A stretch of DNA of 48,451 nucleotides from CAMLOF01 sp041913045 (GCA_041913045.1 JAYSGB010000032.1:1-48451), one strand, 5' to 3'. Shown: positions 24,431 to 31,753, counted from the stretch's first letter. Made by a program: numbers and translations. Notes: generated by a model from the letters alone, not told the origin.

Positions 24431-24432
24431 TG
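24395..24432. repeat. Perfect 11-bp inverted repeat before the alpA operon
   Basis: CATTACGCATC (24395-24405) and GATGCGTAATG (24422-24432) are exact reverse complements with 16 nt between. A second, shorter inverted repeat, AGCAGC/GCTGCT, follows at 24436-24451. Together they cover the control region just before the alpA-like gene and may be operator half-sites or a hairpin ending the upstream transcript. Confidence 0.5.
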
Positions 24433-24467
24433 GCAAGCAGCGCTAGCTGCTGGGAAAGTAGGCACCC

Positions 24468-24731
24468 ATGTTCTTCCATGAGGTGCATATGCAACCAATC
24501 CCCAATACCCGCGATCGCGGCTGCACTCAACCGGTCAGCGCGATCAACGTTCCTGAAGCTCTGCTGAAGATTGAGACTGTGACTGCAGTCACAGGACTGT
24601 CCAAAACAAGCATCCGCCGAAAAGTCGCTCAGGGCAAATTCCCTGCACCTGTCAAAGACGGGAAGCGCTGCACTCGCTGGGTCGCTGGCCAGGTCTCCAA
24701 CTGGCTTCGCGCCAAGGCAGGTGCCGCATGA
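24468..24731 (+). CDS. alpA: AlpA-family helix-turn-helix regulator
   Basis: The 87-residue protein has the AlpA/excisionase-type winged helix: LLKIETVTAVTGLSKTSIRRKVAQGKFPAPVKDGKRCTRW. AlpA regulators switch on excision or replication genes in P4-like satellites and related elements. Two starts are possible: 24468, with AGTAGG upstream, and 24489, with GAGGTG upstream, which would shorten the protein by seven residues. Its stop overlaps the next start by 4 bp, so it heads the long operon. An 18-bp perfect palindrome lies inside its coding sequence. Confidence 0.85.
   Translation: MFFHEVHMQPIPNTRDRGCTQPVSAINVPEALLKIETVTAVTGLSKTSIRRKVAQGKFPAPVKDGKRCTRWVAGQVSNWLRAKAGAA
24577..24594. promoter_or_regulatory. 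18-bp perfect palindrome inside alpA
   Basis: CTGTGACTGCAGTCACAG reads the same on both strands. Its core TGTGA-N6-TCACA is the exact consensus of CRP-family sites. It lies in the coding sequence of the regulator that heads the operon, so it could be an internal operator for a host CRP-like protein or for an element-encoded dimer; chance cannot be excluded. Confidence 0.35.
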
Positions 24732-24988
24732 GCCGCACCTTCCCTGATCAAATCCGCCGTCTGGCAGGCATGACGCCGATGCCCAAGTTGTCGGACCATG
24801 AGATTGCCAACTTAGAGGCCGGTCGCGAGCTCGCCCAGGAGTTCATCGAGGCGGTCAAAGCCGAGAAACTGCCCCCTGATGGCCTCTTGCTCGCAGCTCA
24901 CCTCCTGGGCCAATCCGGCAAAGGCAGCGCCCAGCTCACGCGTGGATTTTTCCAGACCGTGCAGAGCGCACTGGCAGGAGGTCAATGA
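24728..24988 (+). CDS. Hypothetical protein of the element (86 aa)
   Basis: I do not recognise this family. It is a small helical protein, MSRTFPDQIRRLAGMTPMPKLSDHEIANLEAGRELAQEF, with no cysteines or membrane segments. It overlaps the AlpA gene by 4 bp at its start and the next gene by 4 bp at its end (both ATGA), so it is translated as part of the regulator-replication operon. Confidence 0.7.
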   Translation: MSRTFPDQIRRLAGMTPMPKLSDHEIANLEAGRELAQEFIEAVKAEKLPPDGLLLAAHLLGQSGKGSAQLTRGFFQTVQSALAGGQ

Positions 24989-25054
24989 TGGATGCCTGGA
25001 TTCCTCCAAGACCTGCAAAGTGTCATGGCGAGAGGTCAATGATGGACGCAACGA
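24979..25054 (+). repeat. Duplicated ribosome-binding/start region
   Basis: GAGGTCAATGATGGATGC near 24980 is repeated near 25033 with one changed base (T to C) and the same distance to an in-frame ATG. The duplication puts two translation starts in tandem on the same reading frame. Confidence 0.55.
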
Positions 25055-25245
25055 TCTCCTGCCCAGACAAGGAATTTGCGACCATCCGAGCCCGCGCAGC
25101 GCGCCTGGGCATGCTGGTTTACCGAACCGATGCCAGTGACGGCCGCGTGGCCTATTTCAGCGAGTTCCACGGCGTGGCCAAGAGGCACATCGACCTTACC
25201 GCGCTGGAATCCCGTGTCCAGGATCTGGAGGCCGAGGCAACATGA
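24985..25245 (+). CDS. Hypothetical protein of the element (86 aa) with a duplicated start region
   Basis: I do not recognise this family. The gene has two in-frame starts, each preceded by the same ribosome-binding block: ATG at 24985 and ATG at 25039, 54 bp apart, both reading AGGTCAATGATGGA. The conserved-looking part begins at the second start (MMDATISCPDKEFATIRARAARLGMLVYRT), so residues 1-18 of the long form may be an addition from the duplication. The 3' end overlaps the next gene by 4 bp. Confidence 0.6.
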   Translation: MMDAWIPPRPAKCHGERSMMDATISCPDKEFATIRARAARLGMLVYRTDASDGRVAYFSEFHGVAKRHIDLTALESRVQDLEAEAT

Positions 25246-25919
25246 GCGTTCGCACCATGGCCAAGGTCTGGGAGCTTTCCAGACATGGCGGAACCGACTT
25301 ATTGATGCTGCTGGCAATCGCGGATTTCGCCGACGACAACGGCAACGCATATCCAGCGGTCCAGACGCTGGCCGAGAAGTGCCGGATGAAACCTCGCAAC
25401 GCACAGGTAATCCTGGGCGCATTGCGACAAAGCGGTGAGCTTGAGGTTCGCCCTAACGAAGGCCCCAAAGGCACCAACCTTTACCGGATCACCCTGGCCT
25501 CCCAAGGGGTGCAACACAGTGCACCCCTGCAAAGGAATGCACCCCTGCACTCCAGTGCGCGGGGGGGTGCAAAGGAATGCGCGAAAGGGGTGCAACACAG
25601 TGCACCCGAACCATCAGTGAACCATCAGGAACCATCAGAGAGTGCAACCAACACCAAAAGGCGGCGCATACCTCATGACTGGGCACCTGATGCAAAACTG
25701 ATGGACTGGGCGAGACAAAGCCGCCCAGACCTGAACCTTGACCAAGTGGTTGAACGCTTTCGAGATCACTGGGTTGCCAAGGGGGAGGCGCGCGCCAGTT
25801 GGGAGGCCTCGTTCCGCAACTGGGTACGCCTGGAGCGGAAAGGACCGGAGCAAAGGCGAAGTCGACATGCTGATTTCAACCTGAACGACTACGGAGGCCA
25901 AGATGCAATCCCTGCCTAA
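25242..25919 (+). CDS. O-like replication initiator with helix-turn-helix and DnaT-like domains
   Basis: The 225-residue protein has an N-terminal winged-helix domain (about 1-88: MLLAIADFADDNGNAYPAVQTLAEKCRMKPRNAQVILGAL) and a C-terminal domain (about 145-200: WAPDAKLMDWARQSRPDLNLDQVVERFRDHW...FRNWVRL) like the DnaT/phage replication DNA-binding domain. These are joined by a low-complexity linker. The linker is encoded by the repeat cluster at 25504-25638, an arrangement like lambda O, whose gene contains the origin. It probably binds the origin and recruits the DnaC-like loader, whose gene overlaps its 3' end by 17 bp. The start overlaps the previous stop (ATGA). Confidence 0.8.
   Translation: MSVRTMAKVWELSRHGGTDLLMLLAIADFADDNGNAYPAVQTLAEKCRMKPRNAQVILGALRQSGELEVRPNEGPKGTNLYRITLASQGVQHSAPLQRNAPLHSSARGGAKECAKGVQHSAPEPSVNHQEPSESATNTKRRRIPHDWAPDAKLMDWARQSRPDLNLDQVVERFRDHWVAKGEARASWEASFRNWVRLERKGPEQRRSRHADFNLNDYGGQDAIPA
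25504..25638. repeat. Iteron-like repeat cluster, putative replication origin
   Basis: Two identical 23-bp copies lie at 25504-25526 and 25585-25607, each containing the inverted repeat GGGTGCA-N6-TGCACCC. Between them TGCAAAGGAATGC occurs twice (25528-25540 and 25568-25580). Directly after the second long copy GAACCATCAG occurs three times (25608, 25619, 25629), 10-11 bp apart and thus on the same face of the helix. The cluster sits in the linker-coding part of the initiator gene. By analogy with lambda ori inside gene O this is the likely origin. Confidence 0.65.
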
Positions 25920-26676
25920 TGACGTTCCTGCAACCAAAGAGGCCGTTTGCCAGACGCACGGCTCGTACTTGGCGACAAACCTGCATGCCGGGCGGATCTG
26001 GACGGGTTGTCCCGCCTGCCTGGAGCAGATGGAATCCAGACGCCAGACTGAGGAGCAGGAGCGCAGGGCTCAAGAGGCTGCTGAGCGCACGGATCGACGG
26101 CTGGCCACCAGTGGCCTACAAGGCCGCTTTCTACGGACGACCTTCGACACCTACCAGGCCACGACGGCGGCGCAGCGCCAGGCACTGGCCACATGCCGAT
26201 CGTTTGCCGAGGACTTCGACTCGGCGGCTACAACGGGCGGCCTGTGGCTCATTGGCCCACCGGGCACCGGCAAGACACACCTGGCATCAGCAATCGTCAA
26301 CCACCTGATCCGCGTACGCCAAATCCCGGCGCGCGTCCATGCGGTACACGAGGTAATGGCGCTGGCAAGGGCCCGGATCAACGGTACGCGAGCCAGCGCA
26401 TGGGATGACGACAGAACGGTAGACGACTTCATCTCGACCTTGGGCCAGATCCCTCTCCTGGTGCTGGACGAAATCGGTGTGTCCCGTGGCAGCGACTGGG
26501 AAATGGAGCAGCTCTTCGCGATCGTTGACGCCCGGTACAAGCGCAGCCTACCCACGTGCATTTGCTCAAACCTGACGCCCGCACAGCTGAAGACTGAGCT
26601 TGGCCATCGCGTCTATGACCGGCTGCGCGAAGGCGCAAAACAGGTGACCTGCAGCTGGCAGAGCCACCGCAACTGA
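25903..26676 (+). CDS. DnaC-like AAA+ helicase loader
   Basis: The 257-residue ATPase begins with a zinc-ribbon-like segment (Cys16, His19, Cys36, Cys39), then a charged helical linker (about 42-75) and the AAA+ core: Walker A GPPGTGKTH (about 118-126), Walker B LLVLDEIG (about 185-192), sensor region ICSNLTPAQLK and the arginine-containing GHRVYDRLREG. It should load host DnaB helicase at the element's origin. The gene overlaps the initiator by 17 bp and has GGAGG upstream of the ATG. IstB-type transposition helpers share this fold, but there is no transposase here. Confidence 0.9.
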   Translation: MQSLPNDVPATKEAVCQTHGSYLATNLHAGRIWTGCPACLEQMESRRQTEEQERRAQEAAERTDRRLATSGLQGRFLRTTFDTYQATTAAQRQALATCRSFAEDFDSAATTGGLWLIGPPGTGKTHLASAIVNHLIRVRQIPARVHAVHEVMALARARINGTRASAWDDDRTVDDFISTLGQIPLLVLDEIGVSRGSDWEMEQLFAIVDARYKRSLPTCICSNLTPAQLKTELGHRVYDRLREGAKQVTCSWQSHRN

Positions 26677-26715
26677 CCACGAACACCCCGCCGCCCAACG
26701 GCAGAAAGGAACCAC

Positions 26716-26970
26716 ATGAACACCGATCAAAGCATCCTGGTCATCAAGGACTTCGTGGCCTCGCAGATGGATGGACAACCAATACCACCTGCAGCTTCGC
26801 CCGAAGCAGAGAAGCTGCAGAAGGCAGTTGCCGCGATCCTTCGTTCCACACCCTGCGAACACGGCAGGCTTGGCCTCCAACTGCTCGACGTAATCATCAA
26901 CCGAGTTCGCAGTTCGATCTCCGCAGAAATCGCCCTCACCAACGCCGTCTCAGGAGGACGTCAGGAATGA
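26716..26970 (+). CDS. Hypothetical protein of the element (84 aa)
   Basis: I do not recognise this family. The protein, MNTDQSILVIKDFVASQMDGQPIPPAASPEAEKLQKAV, is small and soluble with no recognisable motif. It has an AAGGAA ribosome site and lies 39 bp after the helicase loader. Its stop overlaps the next start by 4 bp, keeping it in the same operon. Confidence 0.65.
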   Translation: MNTDQSILVIKDFVASQMDGQPIPPAASPEAEKLQKAVAAILRSTPCEHGRLGLQLLDVIINRVRSSISAEIALTNAVSGGRQE

Positions 26971-27128
26971 ATCGGCTGTTGAACTGGTTACGCCGCCTTG
27001 GGGAGTCCCAGGACGTCAAGGTTGCGCGGCGCAAACGCGAACTTGAGCAGTTGTGTCAGCAGTGCGGCATCTCGAAAGCCAAGGCGGTCGAGATTGCGTC
27101 CCGCTACTTCCGCGAGGTTGCGAAGTGA
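26967..27128 (+). CDS. Small basic hypothetical protein (53 aa)
   Basis: This short gene reads MNRLLNWLRRLGESQDVKVARRKREL and ends CGISKAKAVEIASRYFREVAK. It begins inside the preceding stop (ATGA) with AGGAGG about 11-16 nt upstream and its TGA overlaps the next gene's GTG. The C-terminal helix, G-x-SK-x-x-A-x-EIAS-x-x-F, is repeated in the neighbour encoded at 27125, so the two genes may share a domain by duplication. The function is unknown. Confidence 0.6.
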   Translation: MNRLLNWLRRLGESQDVKVARRKRELEQLCQQCGISKAKAVEIASRYFREVAK

Positions 27129-27496
27129 TCGAAGATCAAGCACAATTCCCATCAACTTCTGACGGCGGGATGCCGTTGGATGCCTCTCAATCCGGTGGCG
27201 GGTCCATAGGTGCGGAGAAAACGGACGTGTCCGAGGGACACGTGGTTTGCTCTCGCAGCGATCATGGGCCGACTGAGCCGGGAACCCCCGACAAGTCGCC
27301 ACCACGCACCGCCCGCGAGTTCGAGCAGGCTTTGCGCACGCTGGGTTTCAGCAAGCGCCAGGCACGCGAGATCGCAAGTCACGGGTTCAAGGCGACGGCG
27401 CAAGACGCTGAACCTGCCGACGACGTGTCCGAGTTGGTTGCTCTCCTGAAGTGCAACCTCGAATCCCTCGAACGTATTGAAAGGCAATCGTCATGA
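27125..27496 (+). CDS. Hypothetical protein of the element (123 aa)
   Basis: The gene starts with GTG in a GTGA overlap with the 53-aa gene; an earlier in-frame start at 27053 is rejected because it would run through that gene. Residues 1-60 are polar and probably disordered. Residues about 62-90 (TAREFEQALRTLGFSKRQAREIASHGFKA) carry the same SKxxAxEIAS helix pattern as the upstream 53-aa protein. It lies immediately before the capsid gene and overlaps it by 4 bp, so a role in capsid assembly or in scaffolding is conceivable but unproven. Confidence 0.65.
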   Translation: MIEDQAQFPSTSDGGMPLDASQSGGGSIGAEKTDVSEGHVVCSRSDHGPTEPGTPDKSPPRTAREFEQALRTLGFSKRQAREIASHGFKATAQDAEPADDVSELVALLKCNLESLERIERQSS

Positions 27497-28815
27497 AACT
27501 GACTCGACATTCTTTTACCTGGATTGCTCTGGCGGTCCTTGGTGTTCTCACTATCCTGGCCATCGCCGGGCATCCCGTCATTTCGCCCGAAGCCATCGCT
27601 GGTCTGGGCGTGATCCCCATCGGGCACACCTCCCTGGAGGACGTCCGGGACATCCTCATCGAACAAAATCAGAAGTCAAAGGATTTTCGCGAACGCTACG
27701 ACCGAGAAATGAAGGCCATGCGCGACGAAATCGACGCATTTCTCATTAAGTCGAATCGCCCCGGCTTCGGTAGCTTCAACGCAGCCACCGGCCAGACCTT
27801 CACGCCGGAAGAGCGCAAGGCCTTCGATGGCGCCGTTCGTGCGCTGATGACGGGCAACAAGGAAAAGGCCGATCAACTCTTTGTCGAAGCCAAGGCCATG
27901 AGCGCAGGTTCTGGCCCTGACGGCGGCTACATGGTTCACACCCAGTTCTCTTCCGGTTTCACGAAGGTCATGGCCGAGATCTCGCCTATCTACCGGCAAG
28001 CACGCGTGATCCAGTTGGACCCGGGCAATGACAGCTTCGAAGAGCCCATCGACAGCGAGACGGCCGAGGCTCACTGGACCGGCGAGCAATCCGCGCGCAA
28101 CGAAAGCGGCACCCCCGGCCTCAAGATGTTCTACGTCAGCCTGGACGAGATCTACGCCATGCCCAAGGTCACGCAGAAGTTGGTCGACCTGGCCAGCTTC
28201 GATGTGATGGCATGGTTGCAGACCAAGGTGGGCGAAGGCTTCGGCGTCAAGGAGAGCGCGGCTTTCCATAACGGCGACTCTATCCAAAAGCCGCGAGGCT
28301 TCCTGACCTACGACATCGCCACCACAGCTGACGCGTCGCGCCCCTGGGGGACCATCCAGTACATCCCCAGCGGTGCGTCGGGGGCATTCAAATCTGCCAG
28401 CGCGTCTGTGAGCCCGGCTGACGCTTTGATCGACATGGTGACCGCGCTCAAGCCTCAGTACCGCAGTGGTGCGCGCTGGTACATGAACCGCAACACCGCT
28501 GGCGTGGTACGCAAGTTCAAGGACGCTGACGGCCGCTTCGTCTGGGTGGACTCCATCATCTCCGGTCAGCCCTCGACGCTGCTAGGCTACCCCGTCGAGA
28601 TCGATGAGGACATGCCTGACATCGCTGCAGACAGCCTCTCCGTCGCCTTCGGCAACATGCAGCGGGCCTACACCATCATCGAGAAGCCGGGCATCAAGTT
28701 CCTGCCGGACCCCTACTCGGCCAAGCCCCACGTGCTGCTGTACAGCTACCGCCGCGTCGGCGGGGGCATGAACAACAGCGAGGCGTTGAAGCTGATGAAG
28801 TTCTCGGCGACCTGA
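27493..28815 (+). CDS. HK97-fold major capsid protein with an N-terminal membrane segment
   Basis: Residues from about 140 on match HK97-family capsid proteins: GPDGGYMVHTQFSSGF (start of the mature fold), WTGEQSARNESGTPGL, the hallmark DEIYAMPKVTQKLVD, FHNGDSIQKPRGFLTY and the C-terminal P-domain/beta strands up to residue 440. Residues about 47-95 are a charged helical delta-like scaffold region. Unusually, residues 10-26 (WIALAVLGVLTILAIAG) form a strongly hydrophobic helix, followed by another apolar stretch to about 43. Capsid subunits do not normally have this. A maturation protease gene is absent. An in-frame ATG at 27709 would remove the segment but lacks a clear ribosome site, whereas the chosen start has a 4-bp overlap with the previous gene. 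Confidence 0.88.
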   Translation: MKLTRHSFTWIALAVLGVLTILAIAGHPVISPEAIAGLGVIPIGHTSLEDVRDILIEQNQKSKDFRERYDREMKAMRDEIDAFLIKSNRPGFGSFNAATGQTFTPEERKAFDGAVRALMTGNKEKADQLFVEAKAMSAGSGPDGGYMVHTQFSSGFTKVMAEISPIYRQARVIQLDPGNDSFEEPIDSETAEAHWTGEQSARNESGTPGLKMFYVSLDEIYAMPKVTQKLVDLASFDVMAWLQTKVGEGFGVKESAAFHNGDSIQKPRGFLTYDIATTADASRPWGTIQYIPSGASGAFKSASASVSPADALIDMVTALKPQYRSGARWYMNRNTAGVVRKFKDADGRFVWVDSIISGQPSTLLGYPVEIDEDMPDIAADSLSVAFGNMQRAYTIIEKPGIKFLPDPYSAKPHVLLYSYRRVGGGMNNSEALKLMKFSAT

Positions 28816-28821
28816 TGATCC

Positions 28822-28843
28822 TGCCCGGGCTGAGTCCCGGGCA
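28822..28843. terminator. GC-rich hairpin between capsid and tape measure genes
   Basis: TGCCCGGG (28822-28829) and CCCGGGCA (28836-28843) form an 8-bp stem with a 6-nt loop, followed by ACTTCTT rather than a clean T-run. It may reduce read-through into the tape measure gene or protect the 3' end of the capsid mRNA. Confidence 0.4.
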
Positions 28844-28864
28844 ACTTCTTAAAGGGGACGAAAG

Positions 28865-31753
28865 ATGGCAGACCTTGACGCACAACTTGCCATAACCGCC
28901 GATGCCACGGGCGTTGAGACCGGTGTTGGCAGGGCCAAGCGCAGCTTGAGCGACCTGGGCAAGGCTGGGGCTGAAGCTGGGGCCAAGGCTGGCAAGGGCC
29001 TGGACGGGGTAGGTGATGGTGCGGAGCGTGCCAGCGCCAAGGTGAAGCGCGCCGAGGCTAACTGGGTGAACTCCATCCAGCGCACCATTGCGGCTGCCGA
29101 GGCTGGTTCGCGCGCCAACAGCAAGTACTTTGAGACCATCGCACAGCAGCGCGGCATTGACGTGAGTGGCCACAAGGCCTTGCTGGAGCAGCTCGACCTG
29201 GTGAACGCCAAGCAGCAGGCTTCGGCGGTGACCATGGCCAAGGGCGCCACTGTGCTCAATGCTTACGGACTGTCGGCCAAGCAGACGGCGGCAGCGATGC
29301 GCGGTGTGCCAGCGCAGTTGACGGACATTGTTGTGAGCCTGCAGGGCGGCCAAGCCCCGCTGACTGTGCTGCTGCAACAGGGCGGCCAGCTGCGTGACAT
29401 GTTCGGGGGCATTGTCCCGGCTGCGCGTGCGCTGGGTTCCGGCCTGATGAGCCTCGTCAACCCATTCACTCTCTCTGCCGCTGCGGCGGTGACGCTGTAC
29501 ACAGCCTTCGAGCAGGGCCAAAAGGAGAGCCGCGAGTTCTCAAACGCCATTCTGCTGACCAACAACGCCGTGGGGTTGACGGTCGGACAGATGAACCAAA
29601 TGGCCGCAGCGGTTGGGGCTACCACTGGCAACCAGTCCAAGGCGGCGGCTGCCATCGCAGAACTGGCCCGCCAGGGGATTGGTGGCGCAACCAGCATGGA
29701 GAAGTTGGCCGCCGCAGCCATCCGCATGGAGAGTGCAACCGGGCAATCGGTAGCGGAGACTGCCAAGAAGTTCGCGGAACTGAAGAAGGCCCCCCTTGAA
29801 GCACTGCTGAAACTCAACGAGGGCACCAACTTCGTTACAGAAGCTCTGTACAAGCAGGTGAAGGCGTTGGAGGACCAAGGACGGAACACCGATGCTGCCC
29901 GGGTGGCTATCGCGGCATACAACCAGGAGATGGACAGGATCTCGACTGGCGTGCAGAACCTGGGGTATCTGGAGCGAGCCTGGAAGGCCGCCGCTGCCGC
30001 TGCCGCTGGCTATTGGGAAAGCGTGCGTGGCATTGGGCGTACCGAAGGCCTGGAAGACCGCCTCAAAGCCGCCCAGAAGCTGCTTCAAGATTGGGAATCC
30101 ACTCAACCTGGCAAGCGCACCACGGAGCAGACGGCTGCCGTGGCGAGATTCGGTGGGTTGGATGGTCTGAAAAATCAAATCCTCGGCTTGGAGGAGCTGA
30201 TTGGCAACCAACGCGCAGCAGCACAGATAGAGGGCGAACGGACCCAGCGCGACCAGGCGCGCCGCAAGTTTCTTGAAGACGAAGTGAAGTTCTTGGATGC
30301 GTCCAAGAAGCTCCGCCAAGACATGGCGAAGGACATCGCCGAGACCAACGAACTGCAGAAGCGAGGCTTCATCACAGAGACGGAGGCCACCAAGCGCATT
30401 GCAGAAATCAAGGCCTACTACGCCTCGAAGGCGCCGAAGGGCACCGAGCGCTCGGACGATCGGGCGGCAACTCTTTTGGACGTTGGTCGCATCCAAGCAG
30501 CGGCAACTCAGATCGTTGACACCTACACCAGCGCTGATCGGGTGCTTGAAGCCAAGCGAGCTGCAGGCCTGGTGCAGGAGTCCGCCTATTACGCTGAGAA
30601 GCGCAAGATGCTGGAGGACAGCGTCAACATCCAGATATGGGCCCTGCAGGCCGAGAACACACGACTGTCCCAGGAAAAGCTCAACACCACTGACCGCCTG
30701 AACAACCTGCGGAAGATGGAGGAGAACGAGGGCAAGATCGCGAAGCTGCAGGCTGAGGCGGCCACCAACCGAGCCATCTTCAGCATTCAGGAAGCTGCTG
30801 CCATTCAGGCCAGAACCACGGCTCTTGAGCGCGCAAACCAGGTGGCGGAGGACTACCACAACGGCAACCTGCGCCGGTACCAGCGCGAAAGCCAGGGTAT
30901 GGGGATCGGATCGCAAGAGCGCGAACGCCTTGCGGGTCGGGCCGATATCGAGGACCGCTATGACGCCCAGCGCCGTGACATCTTCCGCCAGCGCGCCGCT
31001 GCGGAACTGCTCGCGGGCCCGGACGGGTTGAACGAGGGCGCCAAGCGGTACTACGAAGAATACCTATCCCTCCTGGACGGCTACCAGAAGCGCGAGCGGG
31101 ACGCCTACGACGCGCAATACACGGAGATCACCACAAAGCAGAAGAGCTGGACGCTTGGGGCATCCGAGGCGCTGAAGAACTACTTCACCGAGTCTGGGAA
31201 CCTCTTCAAGCAAACAGAGGCCGCTGTCTCCAGTGCGTTCAAGGGGATGGAAGATGTCATGGTCAAGTTCGCAATGACCGGGAAGCTCTCCTTCACGGAC
31301 CTGGCCAACAGCATCGTGGCGGACATCACCAGGATCATCGTCAAGCAGCAGATCATGCAGATGGTGATGGGGTCCATGGGGTCAATTGGAGGGATAGTTG
31401 GGCGCTTGTTCGGTACCAGTGGTCAGGCGGCCGTGGCCAGTGCCTTGCCGGGTAACTCCTTGGACAACCTGATGAAGCTGACCGGTGGGTTCGGAACCAT
31501 GATGACACTAGACGGTGGCGGCTACACAGGCGGTGGCCCGCGTACCGGTGGCCTCGATGGTCGAGGCGGCTTCCTGGCCATGATGCACCCGCAAGAGACG
31601 GTGATCGATCACACCAAAGGCCAAGGCGCTCGCGTCATGCCGAACTTGAACGTGACCGTGCAGATGCCACCCGGAGCCACCCGAGAGACCGCCATGCAGT
31701 TCGGAGCCGTGGCCGGTCAGAGGATTCAGAGATCCCTGGCTCGCAACAGCTGA
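28865..31753 (+). CDS. Lambda GpH-type tail tape measure protein
   Basis: The 962-residue protein is a complete tape measure protein. It has an N-terminal Ala/Gly/Lys-rich helical part, the TMP_2-type region around residues 140-350 (AMRGVPAQLTDIVVSLQGGQAPLTVLLQQGGQLRDMFGG), a long coiled-coil middle (about 400-750), and the lambda-H C-terminal domain (GMEDVMVKFAMTGKLSFTDLANSIVADITRIIVKQQIMQ...GGYTGGGPRTGG). In a siphophage it sets tail length and enters the host membrane. The ribosome site is AAAGGGGA. No tail tube, chaperone or tip gene is present in the window, so any role in a virion would need a helper's proteins or a remnant status. Confidence 0.93.
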   Translation: MADLDAQLAITADATGVETGVGRAKRSLSDLGKAGAEAGAKAGKGLDGVGDGAERASAKVKRAEANWVNSIQRTIAAAEAGSRANSKYFETIAQQRGIDVSGHKALLEQLDLVNAKQQASAVTMAKGATVLNAYGLSAKQTAAAMRGVPAQLTDIVVSLQGGQAPLTVLLQQGGQLRDMFGGIVPAARALGSGLMSLVNPFTLSAAAAVTLYTAFEQGQKESREFSNAILLTNNAVGLTVGQMNQMAAAVGATTGNQSKAAAAIAELARQGIGGATSMEKLAAAAIRMESATGQSVAETAKKFAELKKAPLEALLKLNEGTNFVTEALYKQVKALEDQGRNTDAARVAIAAYNQEMDRISTGVQNLGYLERAWKAAAAAAAGYWESVRGIGRTEGLEDRLKAAQKLLQDWESTQPGKRTTEQTAAVARFGGLDGLKNQILGLEELIGNQRAAAQIEGERTQRDQARRKFLEDEVKFLDASKKLRQDMAKDIAETNELQKRGFITETEATKRIAEIKAYYASKAPKGTERSDDRAATLLDVGRIQAAATQIVDTYTSADRVLEAKRAAGLVQESAYYAEKRKMLEDSVNIQIWALQAENTRLSQEKLNTTDRLNNLRKMEENEGKIAKLQAEAATNRAIFSIQEAAAIQARTTALERANQVAEDYHNGNLRRYQRESQGMGIGSQERERLAGRADIEDRYDAQRRDIFRQRAAAELLAGPDGLNEGAKRYYEEYLSLLDGYQKRERDAYDAQYTEITTKQKSWTLGASEALKNYFTESGNLFKQTEAAVSSAFKGMEDVMVKFAMTGKLSFTDLANSIVADITRIIVKQQIMQMVMGSMGSIGGIVGRLFGTSGQAAVASALPGNSLDNLMKLTGGFGTMMTLDGGGYTGGGPRTGGLDGRGGFLAMMHPQETVIDHTKGQGARVMPNLNVTVQMPPGATRETAMQFGAVAGQRIQRSLARNS

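Noticed and set aside
25504..25638. Repeat cluster considered as a CRISPR array
   Set aside because: Repeats are of several types with irregular spacing, lie inside a coding sequence and have no cas genes nearby; an iteron-type origin fits better.
25903..26676. IstB-type insertion sequence helper
   Set aside because: The protein is an AAA+ ATPase that could be called IstB-like, but there is no IstA transposase or terminal repeats, and it follows an O-like initiator.
27053..27124. Upstream extension of the 123-aa gene to 27053
   Set aside because: It would overlap most of the 53-aa gene in another frame, whereas GTG 27125 gives the same 4-bp overlap style as the neighbouring genes.
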